Shown piece by piece: positions 1-10,588 of a stretch of 64,000 bases of DNA; the stretch's first letter is position 1, and every line of letters begins with the position of its first letter. The notes beneath the pieces were generated by a model that saw only the letters and a program-made list of their open reading frames with translations, was not told the origin of the DNA and searched no databases. A program made the translations under genes and the position numbers. The stretch covers positions 30,135,298-30,199,297 of the forward strand of contig OZ020267.1 in NCBI GenBank assembly GCA_963971225.1, given 5' to 3'. This DNA comes from Melieria omissa. Lineage: Eukaryota > Arthropoda > Insecta > Diptera > Ulidiidae.

Positions 1-1185
1 GCACATGCAACAATTCTCCCGCAATTCATAGCTGCCCCAACCCACGAAACAACAACAACAAAAAACGAGTCAATGCAGCGAGCGGATGCTGACGCGTCGC
101 ATTAGACGTTCAACGATTTATCGCTGCCATCGATGGAGTGCAGTGTTTTTGCGCTTTTTGCTCTATGTTCGTCTGCCGTTGCTTCGATGGCAACTTTGCT
201 GCATACTTTTTGCGTTTTCACGTCTTTCTGTTCGCGTCTCTCTCGTTCGCGCTTCAGTTGGCCATCTCCGCTTTTCAGTTTTAATTTTCATCATTAATCG
301 ATTAGTGTTCTTCGTTGCACTGCGCATTGTTGTTTCTTGCTATTTTATATAAAACCATATTGTGTATATATATGTGTGTGTGTACGTATATCTTTTATTC
401 TTCATTCAACATCTTCAAGTTGTTGCACTCTTCCTGCTCGCTGCGCTGCTCTGTCTGTGCTCTGTGCACGATGCGTCTACTTCAAGCCAAATGCCTCGCA
501 GCCATGTTGTTGCAACATTGTAGCATTGCCTTGTTCTTATTGTTGTTGTTCGTGTTTTTTCGCGTGCAACTTAAACACTCACACTTCAGTAACGCCATTA
601 AACTTTAACTGCGTTGCATCTTAAGGTCACAAGTGGCAACCAGCAGCGGCAGCGGCAACCAGCAGCGGCAGCGGCAACGTGGCGTTCGGCAGCAAAACAA
701 AAGTGTGTTGTTTACTTTACATCAACTTTACAATAAAAACAACTACAATAAGAATACAACAGCTGCACGCAAAACAATGTTATCGTTCGTACTTTTGTTC
801 TCACATGAGTTGAAAAACTATTGTTGGAAACTGCGCTGAAACTGAAGCCGAAGTCGAAGCGGCTGGAGTAAAGAATGCTGCAAGAACTGCAATACAGGGA
901 CCAATGTTTCTATGTGTTGTTTCAATATATGTGTGTGTTTTGTTTTCTATATATGTATGATTAAGTGTGTATGATTGTCTGACTTAATCATTAGTGAGGC
1001 ATGTTCATTGTGTTGCTTAGCAGAAACACATTTTGTTATTTTTACATTTGTTCATTTGTGAAATTATTTTAATGAAATAAATAATAATTGAAATTAAAAA
1101 AATTATAATAATAGTTTAATTAAAAAATTAACCCTCAATTGCATACAAACGCCTCGAGGTGAAGCAAAAAATAAGGTCTAGCGAA
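1..1185. other. Non-coding stretch, no gene recognised
   Basis: Open frames of 68-97 codons occur here on the plus strand, but they overlap in different frames, have no recognisable domain, and run through T-rich or GTGTGT-rich DNA (about 365-385). Two 18-bp direct copies of an AGCAGCGGCAGCGGCAAC-like unit sit near 640-680. I see no splice-site or codon pattern that supports an exon. The last 150 bases are very AT-rich and lead into the mariner-derived locus. Confidence 0.6.
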
Positions 1186-1240
1186 ACAAAACCAGAATTT
1201 TTCCAATAGGTGTATTTAGTAATCGGTATCTCGCTTTGTT

Positions 1241-1920
1241 CAAACACTTCGGATTATGTTGGATGGCATTAGAAAGATAAGATTTAACGCTCAGAAAACT
1301 TTTCAGACAATTTTTAAATTGCTTTATGTATCTCGCGTTTGATGATGTTTGATGTTTCTTCTAGAGAACTGAAAAACATTGTTCAGACAATTTTTTATTT
1401 AGAGAACTTCTCAGACAATTTTGAAATTCTTTGATGTCTCTAACGTTCCGCAAACGCTATTGGATTATGTTGGATGGCATTAGAAAGTTAAGATTTTGTA
1501 TTTAGAGAACTTCTGAGACAGTTTTGAAATTGTTTGATGTTTCTTCTAGAGAACTTCTCAGACAGTTTTAAACTTGATTGCTCCAAAACATTTTTCAGAC
1601 AATTTTTTAGTTAGGGATCTTCTCAGCCAGTTTTGAACTTGATTACTCAAAAACATTTTTCAGACAATTTTTTATTTAGATAACTTTTCAGACAGTTTTG
1701 ACATTGTTTGAAGTTTCTTGTGTTATTCAAACGCTATTGGGTTAAGTTGGATGGCATTAGAAAGACACGATTCTGGATTTAGAGAACTTTTCAGACAGTT
1801 TTTAAATTGTTTGATGTTTCTTGTGTTATTCAAACGCTATTGGATTATGTTGGATGGCATTAGAAAGATAAGATTTTGTACTCAGAAAACTTATCAGACA
1901 ACTTTGAAATTACTTGATGC
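1241..1920 (+). repeat. Amplified 5' region of mariner family A (about 4 units)
   Basis: A CAAACGCTATTGGATTATGT-like start followed by TGGATGGCATTAGAAAG recurs at about 1,241, 1,451, 1,728 and 1,831. A second motif, AGAACTTCTCAGACAGTTTTGAAATTG-like, recurs about eight times between and after them. Spacing is irregular (210, 277 and 103 bases), so units have been partly deleted or the array grew in steps. The same two motifs occur once each, in the same order, in the other family A copies. Confidence 0.8.
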
Positions 1921-1930
1921 AGTTTTGCAG

Positions 1931-2083
1931 ATGGAACCCAGCAAAGACAAAATACGCCATTGGCAGGGAATTATCGACTATGAGTTGCTTTCCTACAGGC
2001 AAACTCATAAGTCGGGCCTGTACTGTCAACAGTTGGAATTACCGAAGGATGTAATTTCCAAGAAGTGGCCAGCTTCAACTTAA
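1931..2083 (+). pseudogene. Mariner family A transposase fragment
   Basis: The 51-codon frame contains WQGIIDYELLSYRQT followed by LYCQQLELPKD. This is the block that follows the first catalytic aspartate in mariner transposases (usual pattern W-W-x-x-x-G-I-I-Y-Y-E-L-L and then Y-C-Q-Q-L). Full-length mariner transposases are about 345 residues, so roughly one seventh survives. It is preceded directly by 5' leader-like sequence (AACCCAGCAAAGACAAAAT), meaning the HTH domain and the first aspartate were deleted. The copy at 25.0 kb shows the same kind of junction. It is not expected to be functional. Confidence 0.8.
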
Positions 2084-2189
2084 AACAAACAATGTCAAAC
2101 CACCCACCTTTCGATAGTGATTCCCTAGAAGCATTCACCTTTTAGTGAAGACCTGACACCAACTGTTTTTGTATATGGATATGATTTTG

Positions 2190-2600
2190 CATTCCTAATA
2201 AAGACGACGGCTTTTATGGAAAACACATGATGGAAGTACCTTGTAAATAAGAACAAGTTAGCGTTGAAACTCTTGCATACTTGATTTATTTGGATCATTC
2301 TAACTAGAACCTGTTGGGTACTCGAGTGCCCCAGGTTTTTGCTAAACGAGACAAAGCTTTTCATGACAGTAGGAAAATGGAATTACTTTCAAAATGGCAA
2401 CAATTTATCAAGGAATAAGGAATAATATTTGATCTAATTTGGATCAGTCTAACAAGACTCTATTAGGTCCTCCATTGTCGCAGTTTCTGTCCAAAGGTTT
2501 CTATAAGAATAGCAAAATGGAATTTCTTTTAAAATGGCAACAAGTTATCGAGGAAAAAGATTCATATTTGATTTAAACTGGATCATTATTCAGCCTTCAA
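2190..2600 (+). repeat. Tandem copies of a mariner transposase 3' end
   Basis: Three successive segments of about 140 bases each encode a decayed form of the mariner C-terminus. The first reads DDGFYGKHMMEVP, the second KMELLSKWQQFIKE, the third KMEFLLKWQQVIEEKDSY in a shifted frame. Each is followed by TTGAT(T/C)TA-like bases, then GGATCATTCT-like and GGTCCT-like motifs at the same spacing. The matching family motif is the terminal I-M-K-L-P-x-x-W-Q-x-V-I block. The open frame on the opposite strand (2,125-2,364) is a shadow of this repeat. Confidence 0.7.
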
Positions 2601-2610
2601 TTTCTGGAAA

Positions 2611-3600
2611 AAAATAATGGATGTCTTTTCACAGTACTTTATATTTGAAATCAATTGTAATGGTTCAGAAAACACTTTTGAAATATTTCATTGAACAAAC
2701 ATACTTTAAGCTTAGCGGTACGACTACTCTGCATTTGAGAAAATCTACAAACGTTGTGTTATGACAACGCAACACTGAAATAGATTGAGATACAAATTCC
2801 AAAAATTTCGCAAAAAGACACAATCACACCAGACTCCGTATTCCCATACAACAGCTTCTGTTTCCTGGCGAACTTCATTAACTTACAACTGAGTAAGTAA
2901 TTGATGCTATAGAAGTGTTTGTATGTAGATATGTATGTGTACTCTGTACATGCATAGATATGCACCGCCCTCTCAATTATCTGCTTATGTTCCATGCAAC
3001 GTTTTAAATTAAATTTCACACGGTTGAAAATTGCGCATGTCTGGCAAAGCCACGTTTACGCCACTTCAGTCTGAACGTCTGAACAATTTTTGCATTGTTA
3101 AAAAGTTGCGTCACACTTGAGCCGCAATTGAGTGATTTCAAAAATCACAGAAAGTTGCCACAAATCCTTTGCTACTTTCTCTTTGCTCACATAAAGTTTT
3201 TCGGCATCCGACACAATTACAATTGCTACAGAAATTTCATGTACGCGTTGGGATTTTGTAAAGAAAGCCGCCTGCAGCGAACAGCGAACAGCGTTGCTTC
3301 GGTTGCGCAACGCGGCTTAGACAACTTTATTGTTTGGCGCTTACTTGTGTGGCAGCTATTGTGTTTTTGTTGTTCTATTTTGTTTTGTTTTATGTTTGCT
3401 TAAATCAGAAAATATGAATTTGCGTCTGTGTGAGTGTAACAAAACTCTGTGTGTGTGCATGTCTGTGTTAATAGACGTCTGTATGCGGTTGTCTGTAAAG
3501 TATGATGGATTGTGTTCTGTTATTGAATTGCTGCTGATTTTCCAATTATTTTGTTTTATAATTTGTTTGGTTTTTGTATGAAAACAGATGCAGTGTTTTT
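2611..3600. other. Non-coding stretch, no gene recognised
   Basis: Open frames up to 102 codons exist on both strands in the same interval, without motifs or plausible splice structure. The plus frame ends in T-rich and GT-rich sequence. Nothing repetitive that recurs elsewhere in the window was seen. Confidence 0.5.
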
Positions 3601-3604
3601 TATT

Positions 3605-4040
3605 TGTGTATCAAAATTTGTGTACATAGTCTGTGCAAAGTTTCCATCTCTTTAGCCGATCCAAACAGGACAATGGAAATTTTCATTCCAACACGTTTTT
3701 GTTCTTAGCTAAGAAAACGTGGCATCCAACGTGCGGACAGATTTTTCTTGCCTAGGTCCTGAAACACGTTTCTTGGACATATTCACAGTCTCCGCTTTAT
3801 CTTTCACATTAATTTGGCGGTCGTTTAGTAACATTTGGTGAACATGAGTGATGTTATTGTCTGTGGTTGAAGTTTTTGAATGAACCGAATGCTTATCGTC
3901 TTTTCAAAGCTGGTACAGCCTCGTTTCATTTCAGCTGTAAAGTTTCAAAGTGTTAAATACTGGTGCAGAGTATTTGTACACAGCGTCCACCTGGTCTTTC
4001 ATTTGACTTGATTGACTTAATTTGACCAGCTTTTAATGCC
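3605..4040 (-). mobile_element. Mariner family B relic, copy 1
   Basis: Read on the minus strand, the region encodes a decayed N-terminal half of a mariner transposase. Recognisable pieces are QVDAVYKYSAPVFNTLK (first helix-turn-helix), then THVHQMLLNDRQINVKDKAE and VNMSKKRV (second helix-turn-helix), then a RTLDATF-like remnant of the RWVPR linker. Family pattern: E-N-I-x-x-V-H-x-M-V-L-x-D-R-R-x-K-V-R-E-I. Stops and frameshifts break it. The same segment occurs at 49.06-49.47 and 51.57-52.2 kb; this copy is the most diverged. No catalytic aspartates are present. Confidence 0.75.
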
Positions 4041-4318
4041 AAGGAACTTCAACTGGTACCACAAGGGCCACAACAGGGTCCACATGAGCCCGATTCGGCC
4101 AACTTACTCAACCTAAACTATGTAATATGCATTCCTTGCTTGAGCCTTGGGCCATTTACTCGTTGTTTTTGTTGTTGTTGTGTTTTTTATGCTTTTGTCT
4201 TATCCCCTCTGCGCTTCTATCGAGTGATTTTTTAAGAGCCTTCGAACCCACTTTTTTAAAGCTTTGTAGAGCAACAACTGCTCTTCGAAAATCGCTGAAA
4301 TTGTAGTATTTTCTCCTT
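4041..4318. other. Short spacer, nothing recognised
   Basis: Sequence between the family B mariner relic and the TTAA-flanked element. It contains a TTGTTGTTG tract and no supported gene. Confidence 0.4.
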
Positions 4319-4322
4319 TTAA

Positions 4323-5300
4323 CACTCCGATGCCCAACAAGGTCCGTAGGGACCTATGGCGTTTTAAAAGATGCGGCATTTCAATACGGGGGGAGTGATG
4401 AGCTTGAGACTTTATGACTTCTATAAATGGAATGTTTATAAGCTGTTAAAATAGATTTCGGCAAGATTGCATGTATTTTACTACCATAACTAATGCATTG
4501 AAGTCATTTAGGGCGTCGATGACCGACAAGGTCCGCAGGGACCTTGTAGGTAGCTCCATGTAATTTGATTTTATTTTTTGTTAGTAAGTATAAATAGTTA
4601 GTGCTAAATATTTATAGCAGCACAATTTCAAATAAATCATTGAAATTAAAATACGTACGGTGATTGGGATCAAATTGATATGCCGCCGTACGCGCTTTCA
4701 TAACTGAGCATGAGTGAACAACAAGCAGTAATGCAGACTTTGGTTAGATATTTGGAAAACAATGAAGAACCTTATTCATTCACCGAGGAGACAAATTACA
4801 AAGATTTCTTGCCATACAATGAAACATATGATGCTGAAGTTGAACTGAATGTCACTCTGGCGGTTGAAGCTGACTCCGACGACGATGATCAAACTCCATT
4901 ATTAATTTGATAATGACTGAAGGTATTGCCTAAGTATATACACAAATAATGAAAAACTGAATAAAAATAAAAATAAATATATATAAAAACCCATTACTCT
5001 AAAAAAAAATGCCATACTTGCAGCGGCATAGATGCATGAACAGCTAAAGCAAAGTTAGGCAACTAAATGCAATTATTTTGTATTGTATACGTTTTTACCT
5101 ATCTGTCTGTAGTAACAAATACACATGTGTTTACAAAAAAATATACACGAAGCAAAACTTTTTGGCTCTCCAAACACATCTAGACACATTCTGTAACCCT
5201 ACATTATAAAATTACACATCTTATATGCAATATTACAAAAAAGGTCCCTGGGGACCTTGTTGGGCTTTGACCGTGTAAAAAATTATCGGTTATCGGAGTG
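4323..5300 (+). mobile_element. Non-autonomous piggyBac-type transposon
   Basis: The element starts CACTCCGAT and ends ATCGGAGTG, a perfect 9-bp terminal inverted repeat, and is flanked by TTAA at 4,319-4,322 and 5,301-5,304, the target duplication typical of piggyBac elements. A second, inner inverted repeat GCCCAACAAGGTCC lies directly inside the left end but about 26 bases inside the right end. The same left/right asymmetry of an internal repeat is known from the original piggyBac element. A further palindrome ACAAGGTCCGCAGGGACCTTGT lies at about 4,524-4,545. At 978 bp it is far too short for a complete transposase gene (usually near 600 codons), so mobilisation would need a transposase in trans. 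Confidence 0.85.
4710..4910 (+). CDS. Small acidic ORF inside the piggyBac-type element
   Basis: The 66-codon frame begins MSEQQAVMQTLVRYLENNEE and ends in the acidic run EADSDDDDQTPLLI before a TGA stop. It is the only sizeable frame inside the TTAA-flanked element and lies on the same strand as the upstream AT-rich leader. piggyBac transposases commonly have a poorly conserved, acidic N-terminus, so this could be the stub of a deleted transposase gene. No catalytic DDD region follows; after the stop the DNA is AT-rich up to the right terminal repeat. A polyadenylation-like AATAAA occurs shortly after the stop (about 4,960). I do not recognise a protein family from the sequence itself, and the frame may not be translated. 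Confidence 0.35.
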   Translation: MSEQQAVMQTLVRYLENNEEPYSFTEETNYKDFLPYNETYDAEVELNVTLAVEADSDDDDQTPLLI

Positions 5301-5304
5301 TTAA

Positions 5305-7000
5305 AGGCATCTCAAGAGCATAAAGCCTTCTCAAGACATTGACTTGTATTGGTTACCTTAATCGGTTGTATTATTTCCGTTGGGGAAGTGGTGGGCCTGC
5401 CGAAGTTTGTCCTAAGTGATGAGACTGCCATCTACTGCCGATTAGGAATGACACCTCCGAGCTACCGCTGCTCATAATGCCATCTGTTGTGTAAAGAAGG
5501 TGACACAACAGAATGGTTGGGGACTATGCTAAGATCGGTTTGATGCGCAGGTTTCCCCTTACAGGCGTCGCTAGTGCACCGTGTAGCTGTATATTTGTTT
5601 TATTTCTACAGCCGCACAGCGAGATTGAGTGGAAAAGCATCATCTGAGGCTGGGAATTTTTAAATTGGGCTATGTTACTAGGCCAGGAAATATTTAAAGG
5701 ACTGGAAAAATTGTAAAAGTTGGAAGAGGGCAGGTAGGAGTTGAACCCATGATCTCTGGGATGATAGGCTGGCGAGGCTACCTTTCAAAAGAGACGCAAA
5801 CAGATTTTCGACCTTTTGCTGACATGTGCTGCTAATTTCTTGTTGAGCTCTTAAACTTTTCAGAGCGTCTTCGTATGAGCTGTTGGGTCGATACTTGAGG
5901 TCAGAATGAACTATGTAGTCAGCCAATTTCAATAGCGACATCTGTCTACTCTACTGTCTACTCTATCATGTCTACACTCATTTTCTTCTTTATCACTCAA
6001 TCTGTCCCTCAATGATTTTCGTCGCAACTGTGTCTCCATGGAAGCAAAGAACATTGATATCCCGCAACTAATGAGTCAATGAGTCGCTTTGAAAAAAAGG
6101 CAACTTCAGTTCTTGGGAGCATTTAAGCGAAAATTGTCACATTCAGCAGCATTTATTGTTCTAATCATTCACCCAAACTTCTCTTGATAATCTGGCCAAC
6201 TTGGCAGTAATCAATACTGAAAGTGTTAAGGCTTTTTGATTTGTTATGAAATTAGGTAGTTCCTATTCAGTTAAAACAAAAAAGTCCTTGGTCCTAAAGA
6301 TCGGACATAGGTCAGTCTTACTAGACATGTTCCTGCCTCACAGCGCAGTGGCGTCTCTTCAGGTCGTTTTTTGAACATTTAAATCCATTTAACTTGGACA
6401 ATTTTTGATGAAAAACATATATTTAAAAGCCAAACGATGCAACCACCCATCAATCAATGCAACCAATTCTGTGCCCCCGACTCAAAGTGAGATTAGATAA
6501 AAAAATAGCAAATGCGGGATCTGCTCATCGCTGCATCGACTGCACGTTCGCGCTTGTAGCACAGATAAATCTTAACGTTTAGTACTTTCATCTGGTGCAT
6601 GTTGGACATGCAGCAGGTTGTATCAATTCTATCTGTGTAAGGATGTGTGTGTATTGCAGTGCGTTGGTGTTAAAAGGGAAGCGAGCATTTATTATCGCTC
6701 CAACAACATAAATTCACTTTTGTAATTATTTCTGGTATTAGTAGCTCAACTGAAAGCATAGCCAGCCGCCGAGACGCACAAACGCTGCCAAAGAGCAGCA
6801 AAGACTTTAGCAGCACAAAGCGGGCAGCACACAGTTTGCAATGTAAAACGATAGTTTGTTGGCAGCAATGTGGCGAACCAGTTAGGCGAAAGTGGGCAGC
6901 GTGCGAAGCGAAGGACGAACGAAAATGAATGGACGCTAGTGCAGGTTATTTGTTAGCGGCAACGTGTAAATAAAGAAAATTCAAGTGCAACTGTGCTTAA
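5305..7000. other. Non-coding stretch; one tRNA-like remnant
   Basis: No supported gene. The minus-strand frame at 5,678-5,941 (87 codons) runs through the tRNA-like remnant and lacks a recognisable domain. From about 6,760 to 6,990 the sequence becomes GA/CA-rich with GCAGC words and ends GTGTAAATAAAGAAAATTCAAGTGCAACTGTGC-type sequence, a texture seen in fly 5' leaders, but no start site can be proven. Confidence 0.5.
5731..5782 (-). repeat. tRNA-like SINE head remnant
   Basis: On the minus strand the segment reads GGTAGCCTCGCCAGCCTATC, then a B-box-like GGTTCAACTCC. This aligns with the head of the SINEs at 46.1 and 57.8 kb (GGTAGCGCGCTGGCTTCTCA then GGTTCGATTCC). The pairing needed for a real tRNA (acceptor stem, D arm) is absent, so it is a decayed SINE head, not a tRNA gene. 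Confidence 0.45.
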
Positions 7001-7610
7001 AATGTGCACTCACACACACACACACATACATACATACTCGCTCAAGCACATTCAGTGGCACGCAGTCAAGTGAGTGCATATAACAAACCCAACTGGCGCA
7101 CTCATACACACACACACACACACTCACACACATACACGAAAAACACACATGAGCGCACACTCACACACAATTTTAAAGTTGAATCAATCATTCTCACTTT
7201 GATGCACATCAGCAGCAGCAGCAGCAGTAGCAGAAGCAGCGTCAAGGCAGCCACAACAACAACAATTGTAGCAGCAGCAGTTGCAGCTCTCCTCGTCGTC
7301 GTCTACGCCGTCTACGCCAGGCTTCAAATTGTGGCCAGGCGTGGTTGTAAAATATAAACTGCTGCTGCAGATTATATTTTCCACTGATTGCTGCTGCCTT
7401 GGCTGTTGCTGTTGTTTGTTATTGCTATTATTGTTGTTGTTGTTGTGGCTGTTTGCTGCATGTAGCTGCCGTTGCCGCTTGTGTTTTCCGTTTACTGGTG
7501 TTAATTTTTGTTGGTTTATGAAGTCGTTGCCGCACACACATACACACACACACACAAATACAAACACAACACAATGCATTGGCGCCAGTGTTGCATACCA
7601 CATGCCACTA
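7001..7610. repeat. Microsatellite cluster (CA, CAG/CAA, CTG)
   Basis: CA runs at about 7,010-7,035, 7,105-7,150 and 7,535-7,560 enclose CAGCAG (about 7,208-7,230) and TTGTTG/CTGCTG tracts. Overlapping frames of 117-139 codons on both strands (7,004-7,673) are His-Thr, Ser-Ser or Asn-Gln low-complexity translations of these repeats. I leave them out as genes. Confidence 0.8.
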
Positions 7611-9810
7611 GTGAAGAGTGTAGCGTATGTGATGAGTGTAAAACCCCAAATTTTTAATTATTCTGTATGCTAAATTGGGAAATCTGCAAAATAAAGTCTT
7701 TCACAATGAAATACCTAGAAATGCTTAGCTTGCTTTGGAGATTAGACTTGGGATCCTGTTTTTTCTTCGAATGTTCAGTTTTTGTTCAAAGTTGAGTATA
7801 TTTTTCCAATAATTATTTGGAGCACAAATTTGCTCGGTCTTTTCGACCAAAAATTGATGACTTTCGAACCATGAATATTTGGCGTTGATATTGAGGTCGA
7901 TGGCACTGCTTATTTTAAGATTTTAAAATCCAAATCCCAGACAGTACTTAACTTTTTTAGACTTTGAGAATCTATTAAAAACATTTAAAAGCTATGTTTA
8001 AATTTTTTTTAATTTATTTGAGAGTCAAAAACCTTCTTTCGAAAACCAGGTTATATGGCATTTTTTAAACAACATTAACCATTTTTCTACCTTTGATAAA
8101 TATCTCAAAGCGTTCTACTAAATTTTGTATCGGTTAAAATAATCAAATCCCAAAAATACTGCCTTCCTTACCTAAAACGTTGTCGCATTTGCTGACTGGG
8201 TTTGGTTGCATACAAACAGTGTCTGTATTAACAGTACATGTATTGTACATATTTTTTGTTGTTTTATGAAATTTTCATTCTACTTGCCGACGTACTCACA
8301 CTTGAACTAACTCGCATAATCGCTGGTTTAGCTCGATTGCTGTGCAACAACAATGTGGGAAGCCTTGAAATTGCGCTAACGAGCAAAAACTAATAAGCTA
8401 CGAAAACGGAAATGCTGCGTTTGCTGTTTTTCATTCTTAATTTTTACTATCGGAAGGTGTACTCGGTCGAGTTATTGTTTTACTGCTGCTGCTGCTGTTG
8501 CTTCTTAGTATTATTGCATTTGGTTTGGCTGTAGTTGCGACTCTTGACTGCACAGACATACATCGTACATGAACACAAATATGGAATAATGCATAGAAAC
8601 GATTCGTTGCTGACTTTATGAGAGAATAAAAGTGTTTAGAAAATTGTAAAAATACTCAGAATGTCACAAGTGCCTAATTAAGGCTGTGAAATGATTGGAA
8701 TCGAATTAGAAATCTGCATATGCAACACGATATGCGTTAACTAAGATGTGCGATAGAAGTTTTAGATGGAAATTGGTAGACAAAATTTCAAAGTATATAA
8801 ATAATTTCTATATTTTAATAATATTTTAAATATCAATAATATTTTTAATATAAATAATATTTTATATTTTACTTAAATATTTGTGATTTCCGTAATACTA
8901 AAATTTCTTCGATCTATAAATGGATTCATCTAGTTTTTGTAGCATAAATTTGCTACCATCTGATTGCTTGTCTTCCTTTGTTGTCGTTTATTTTATAGCT
9001 GGCTTCATCAAGAACTTTCAGAAAATGCCAGTATTGTGGACAAAGTGGAGTAAGATGAGAGCAATTTTCATTTTATGGAAATGCCTTTATTTGATGTCAT
9101 TGGATTTTATAACACATTTCGTATTTCTAATGAAGTTAATTCGAGTCACAAATCGATAAATAGATGGACTTGTTATAAATTCGATGTTATCTTCTGCTCT
9201 CGCTCGCAACATCTTCAAACAATAGTAATGTAAATATCACTTCCTGAACAATTATTTCAAGCAACATGTGCTGGTTTCTTTCTCTTTGGACATCCCTAAG
9301 GATGTTTGTCCATAAGTAAAACATGATAGCGCCATAGAAAAGGTAGGTAGGTATAATGCGCTGAGCAAATTCAAAATTTTTTTAAAATATTCGCAATACT
9401 AGTTTTTGTCTCCGCTCATCGGTTCTAAACCCGTCTAAATTCCTAAGTTCTCCATTTTATTTTGGGTGGGCTTCGAACACAAAATTTATGGGCTCAACAC
9501 CATTTGAAACCACATTTGTCGTCCACAATTGTTGTAGGAGGAAGATATTTGGGAGGCTTTGAACCCCCATCATCCCTCTTGCTTGTAAAATGTTATCAAT
9601 TTTATCAACCAATCGAGAAATTCTACACCTATCTTGATAGGAAGGCAATTACATGCATTAATGACCAATGAAGCATTTGGTCTGACTGCCATAGCGAGAT
9701 TCATACGAAGCTCAGATTGGCTTCAGACGACACCAAACACAGAATGGGCATCAGAATGGGACTTTGAGGTCACCGAGTCTGCATACTGAGAAATCAGAAA
9801 GTACTCTAGG
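7611..9810. other. Non-coding stretch with simple repeats
   Basis: Contains a CTG run near 8,481-8,497 and an AT-rich TAATATTTTAAATATC-like tract at about 8,800-8,880. Short frames at 8,920-9,159 and 9,457-9,671 have no domain I recognise. The sequence around 9,460-9,780 has a more balanced composition than its surroundings and could be a further decayed transposon, but I could not assign it. Confidence 0.5.
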
Positions 9811-9813
9811 ATA

Positions 9814-10118
9814 GGTAAGGTTAGGTTATGGTGGCTACTACTGTAAGAGACAGACTCGGAGGCCTGAAAAGATCATTGTGATAACTAGGTATCGGATTTA
9901 TATGCAAAAACTATGCAAAAAATATGCAAAAAAAGCTCTAAAAAAAGTATGCACTTGCATATTATTCCGATCCCTAGTGATAACACATATTTCACACTGT
10001 TTTTGCTTCATGTGGATAGCAATAGAAGTAGACGAGTGTTTCACCAGCCCGAGCTGGGATTCGAACCCAGGGCCTCTGGTGTGAGAAGCCAGCGCGCTAC
10101 CCACTGGACTATCGAGGC
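9814..10118 (-). mobile_element. tRNA-headed SINE, internally deleted and carrying a MITE
   Basis: On the minus strand the element begins GCCTCGATAGTCCAGTGGGT (A-box-like) and has GGTTCGAATCC as its B box, the two internal RNA polymerase III promoter boxes of a tRNA. It ends on AACCTAACCTTACC, the tail shared with the SINEs at 46.1 and 57.4 kb. Compared with those copies it lacks the central part including the AAACTGTAGGTCCC core, and it contains a 91-bp insertion. Head and tail match the other copies closely. The open frames through this interval on both strands are shadows. Confidence 0.85.
9886..9976. mobile_element. hAT-type MITE inserted in the SINE
   Basis: The 91-bp insert starts TAGGTATCGGA and ends TCCGATCCCTA, an 11-bp terminal inverted repeat with one mismatch. 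It is flanked by perfect 8-bp duplications GTGATAAC at 9,878-9,885 and 9,977-9,984. The 8-bp duplication and TAGGG-like ends are typical of hAT elements. The other SINE copies have the uninterrupted sequence (GTGATACCACATATTTCAC), which acts as an empty site. The interior is A-rich and cannot encode protein. Confidence 0.85.
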
Positions 10119-10585
10119 AGGCAAAAAAGTAGTATATTTTCCTAACATTACTTATCAGCTGTTAAGCTGATAAAGGAGTTGTGTTTTCTTTTGTTATTCC
10201 TATCATAAGTATTGGAAAAAGTATATCATATGGTACACGACTTATATATATAGTTTCTATATGAGCTTAACTTTCCCCTAAACGTTACACACCGCTGATT
10301 AAAGCGAATCAGTTTAGAGCAATGAGCAGTTTAGAGCTCTCGCTCTCCCTTCCTCTTTACTCTCAAACTGAAGAAATTGTTTGAAGAATGATATTATGTA
10401 ATTTTTTCTTATGACTCAGTTTAGTGAATCTATCACTCTCGAGTTTCATGTATCAGAAGCTGGGAGGTTGTAACCCATATGGAATAATGTTAAAAATTAG
10501 GATTAAAAATTTGTTAAAAATTTTTTAAACTTTTTCACAAAGATTTTCTTTTAGAAAGCCTTTCAATGAAATAATAAAATGAAAT
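10119..10585. other. Non-coding spacer with a small palindrome
   Basis: At 10,152-10,174 the sequence CTTATCAGCT-gtta-AGCTGATAA forms a short perfect hairpin. Otherwise no gene or element recognised; the start of the tandem array lies in the last 100 bases. Confidence 0.45.
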
Positions 10586-10588
10586 AGA

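Larger units (their letters stand above)
1190..2610 (+). mobile_element. Mariner family A relic, copy 1 (rearranged, ends amplified)
   Basis: This is a decayed Tc1/mariner copy on the plus strand. A short remnant of the transposase catalytic region is flanked on the left by four copies of the element's untranslated 5' region and on the right by three copies of its 3' coding end. The left part matches the other two family A copies (24,985 and 47,812) through the shared string GTTGGATGGC followed by AGACAGTTTTG-like sequence. The transposase middle, with the first catalytic aspartate, is missing. Mariner transposases cut and paste the element at TA sites, but this copy cannot encode one. Outer boundaries are approximate because I could not match terminal inverted repeats. 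Confidence 0.75.

Noticed and set aside
7004..7673. Overlapping long frames of 117-139 codons
   Set aside because: They are His-Thr, Ser, Gln/Asn or Cys translations of CA, CAG and TTG repeats on both strands.
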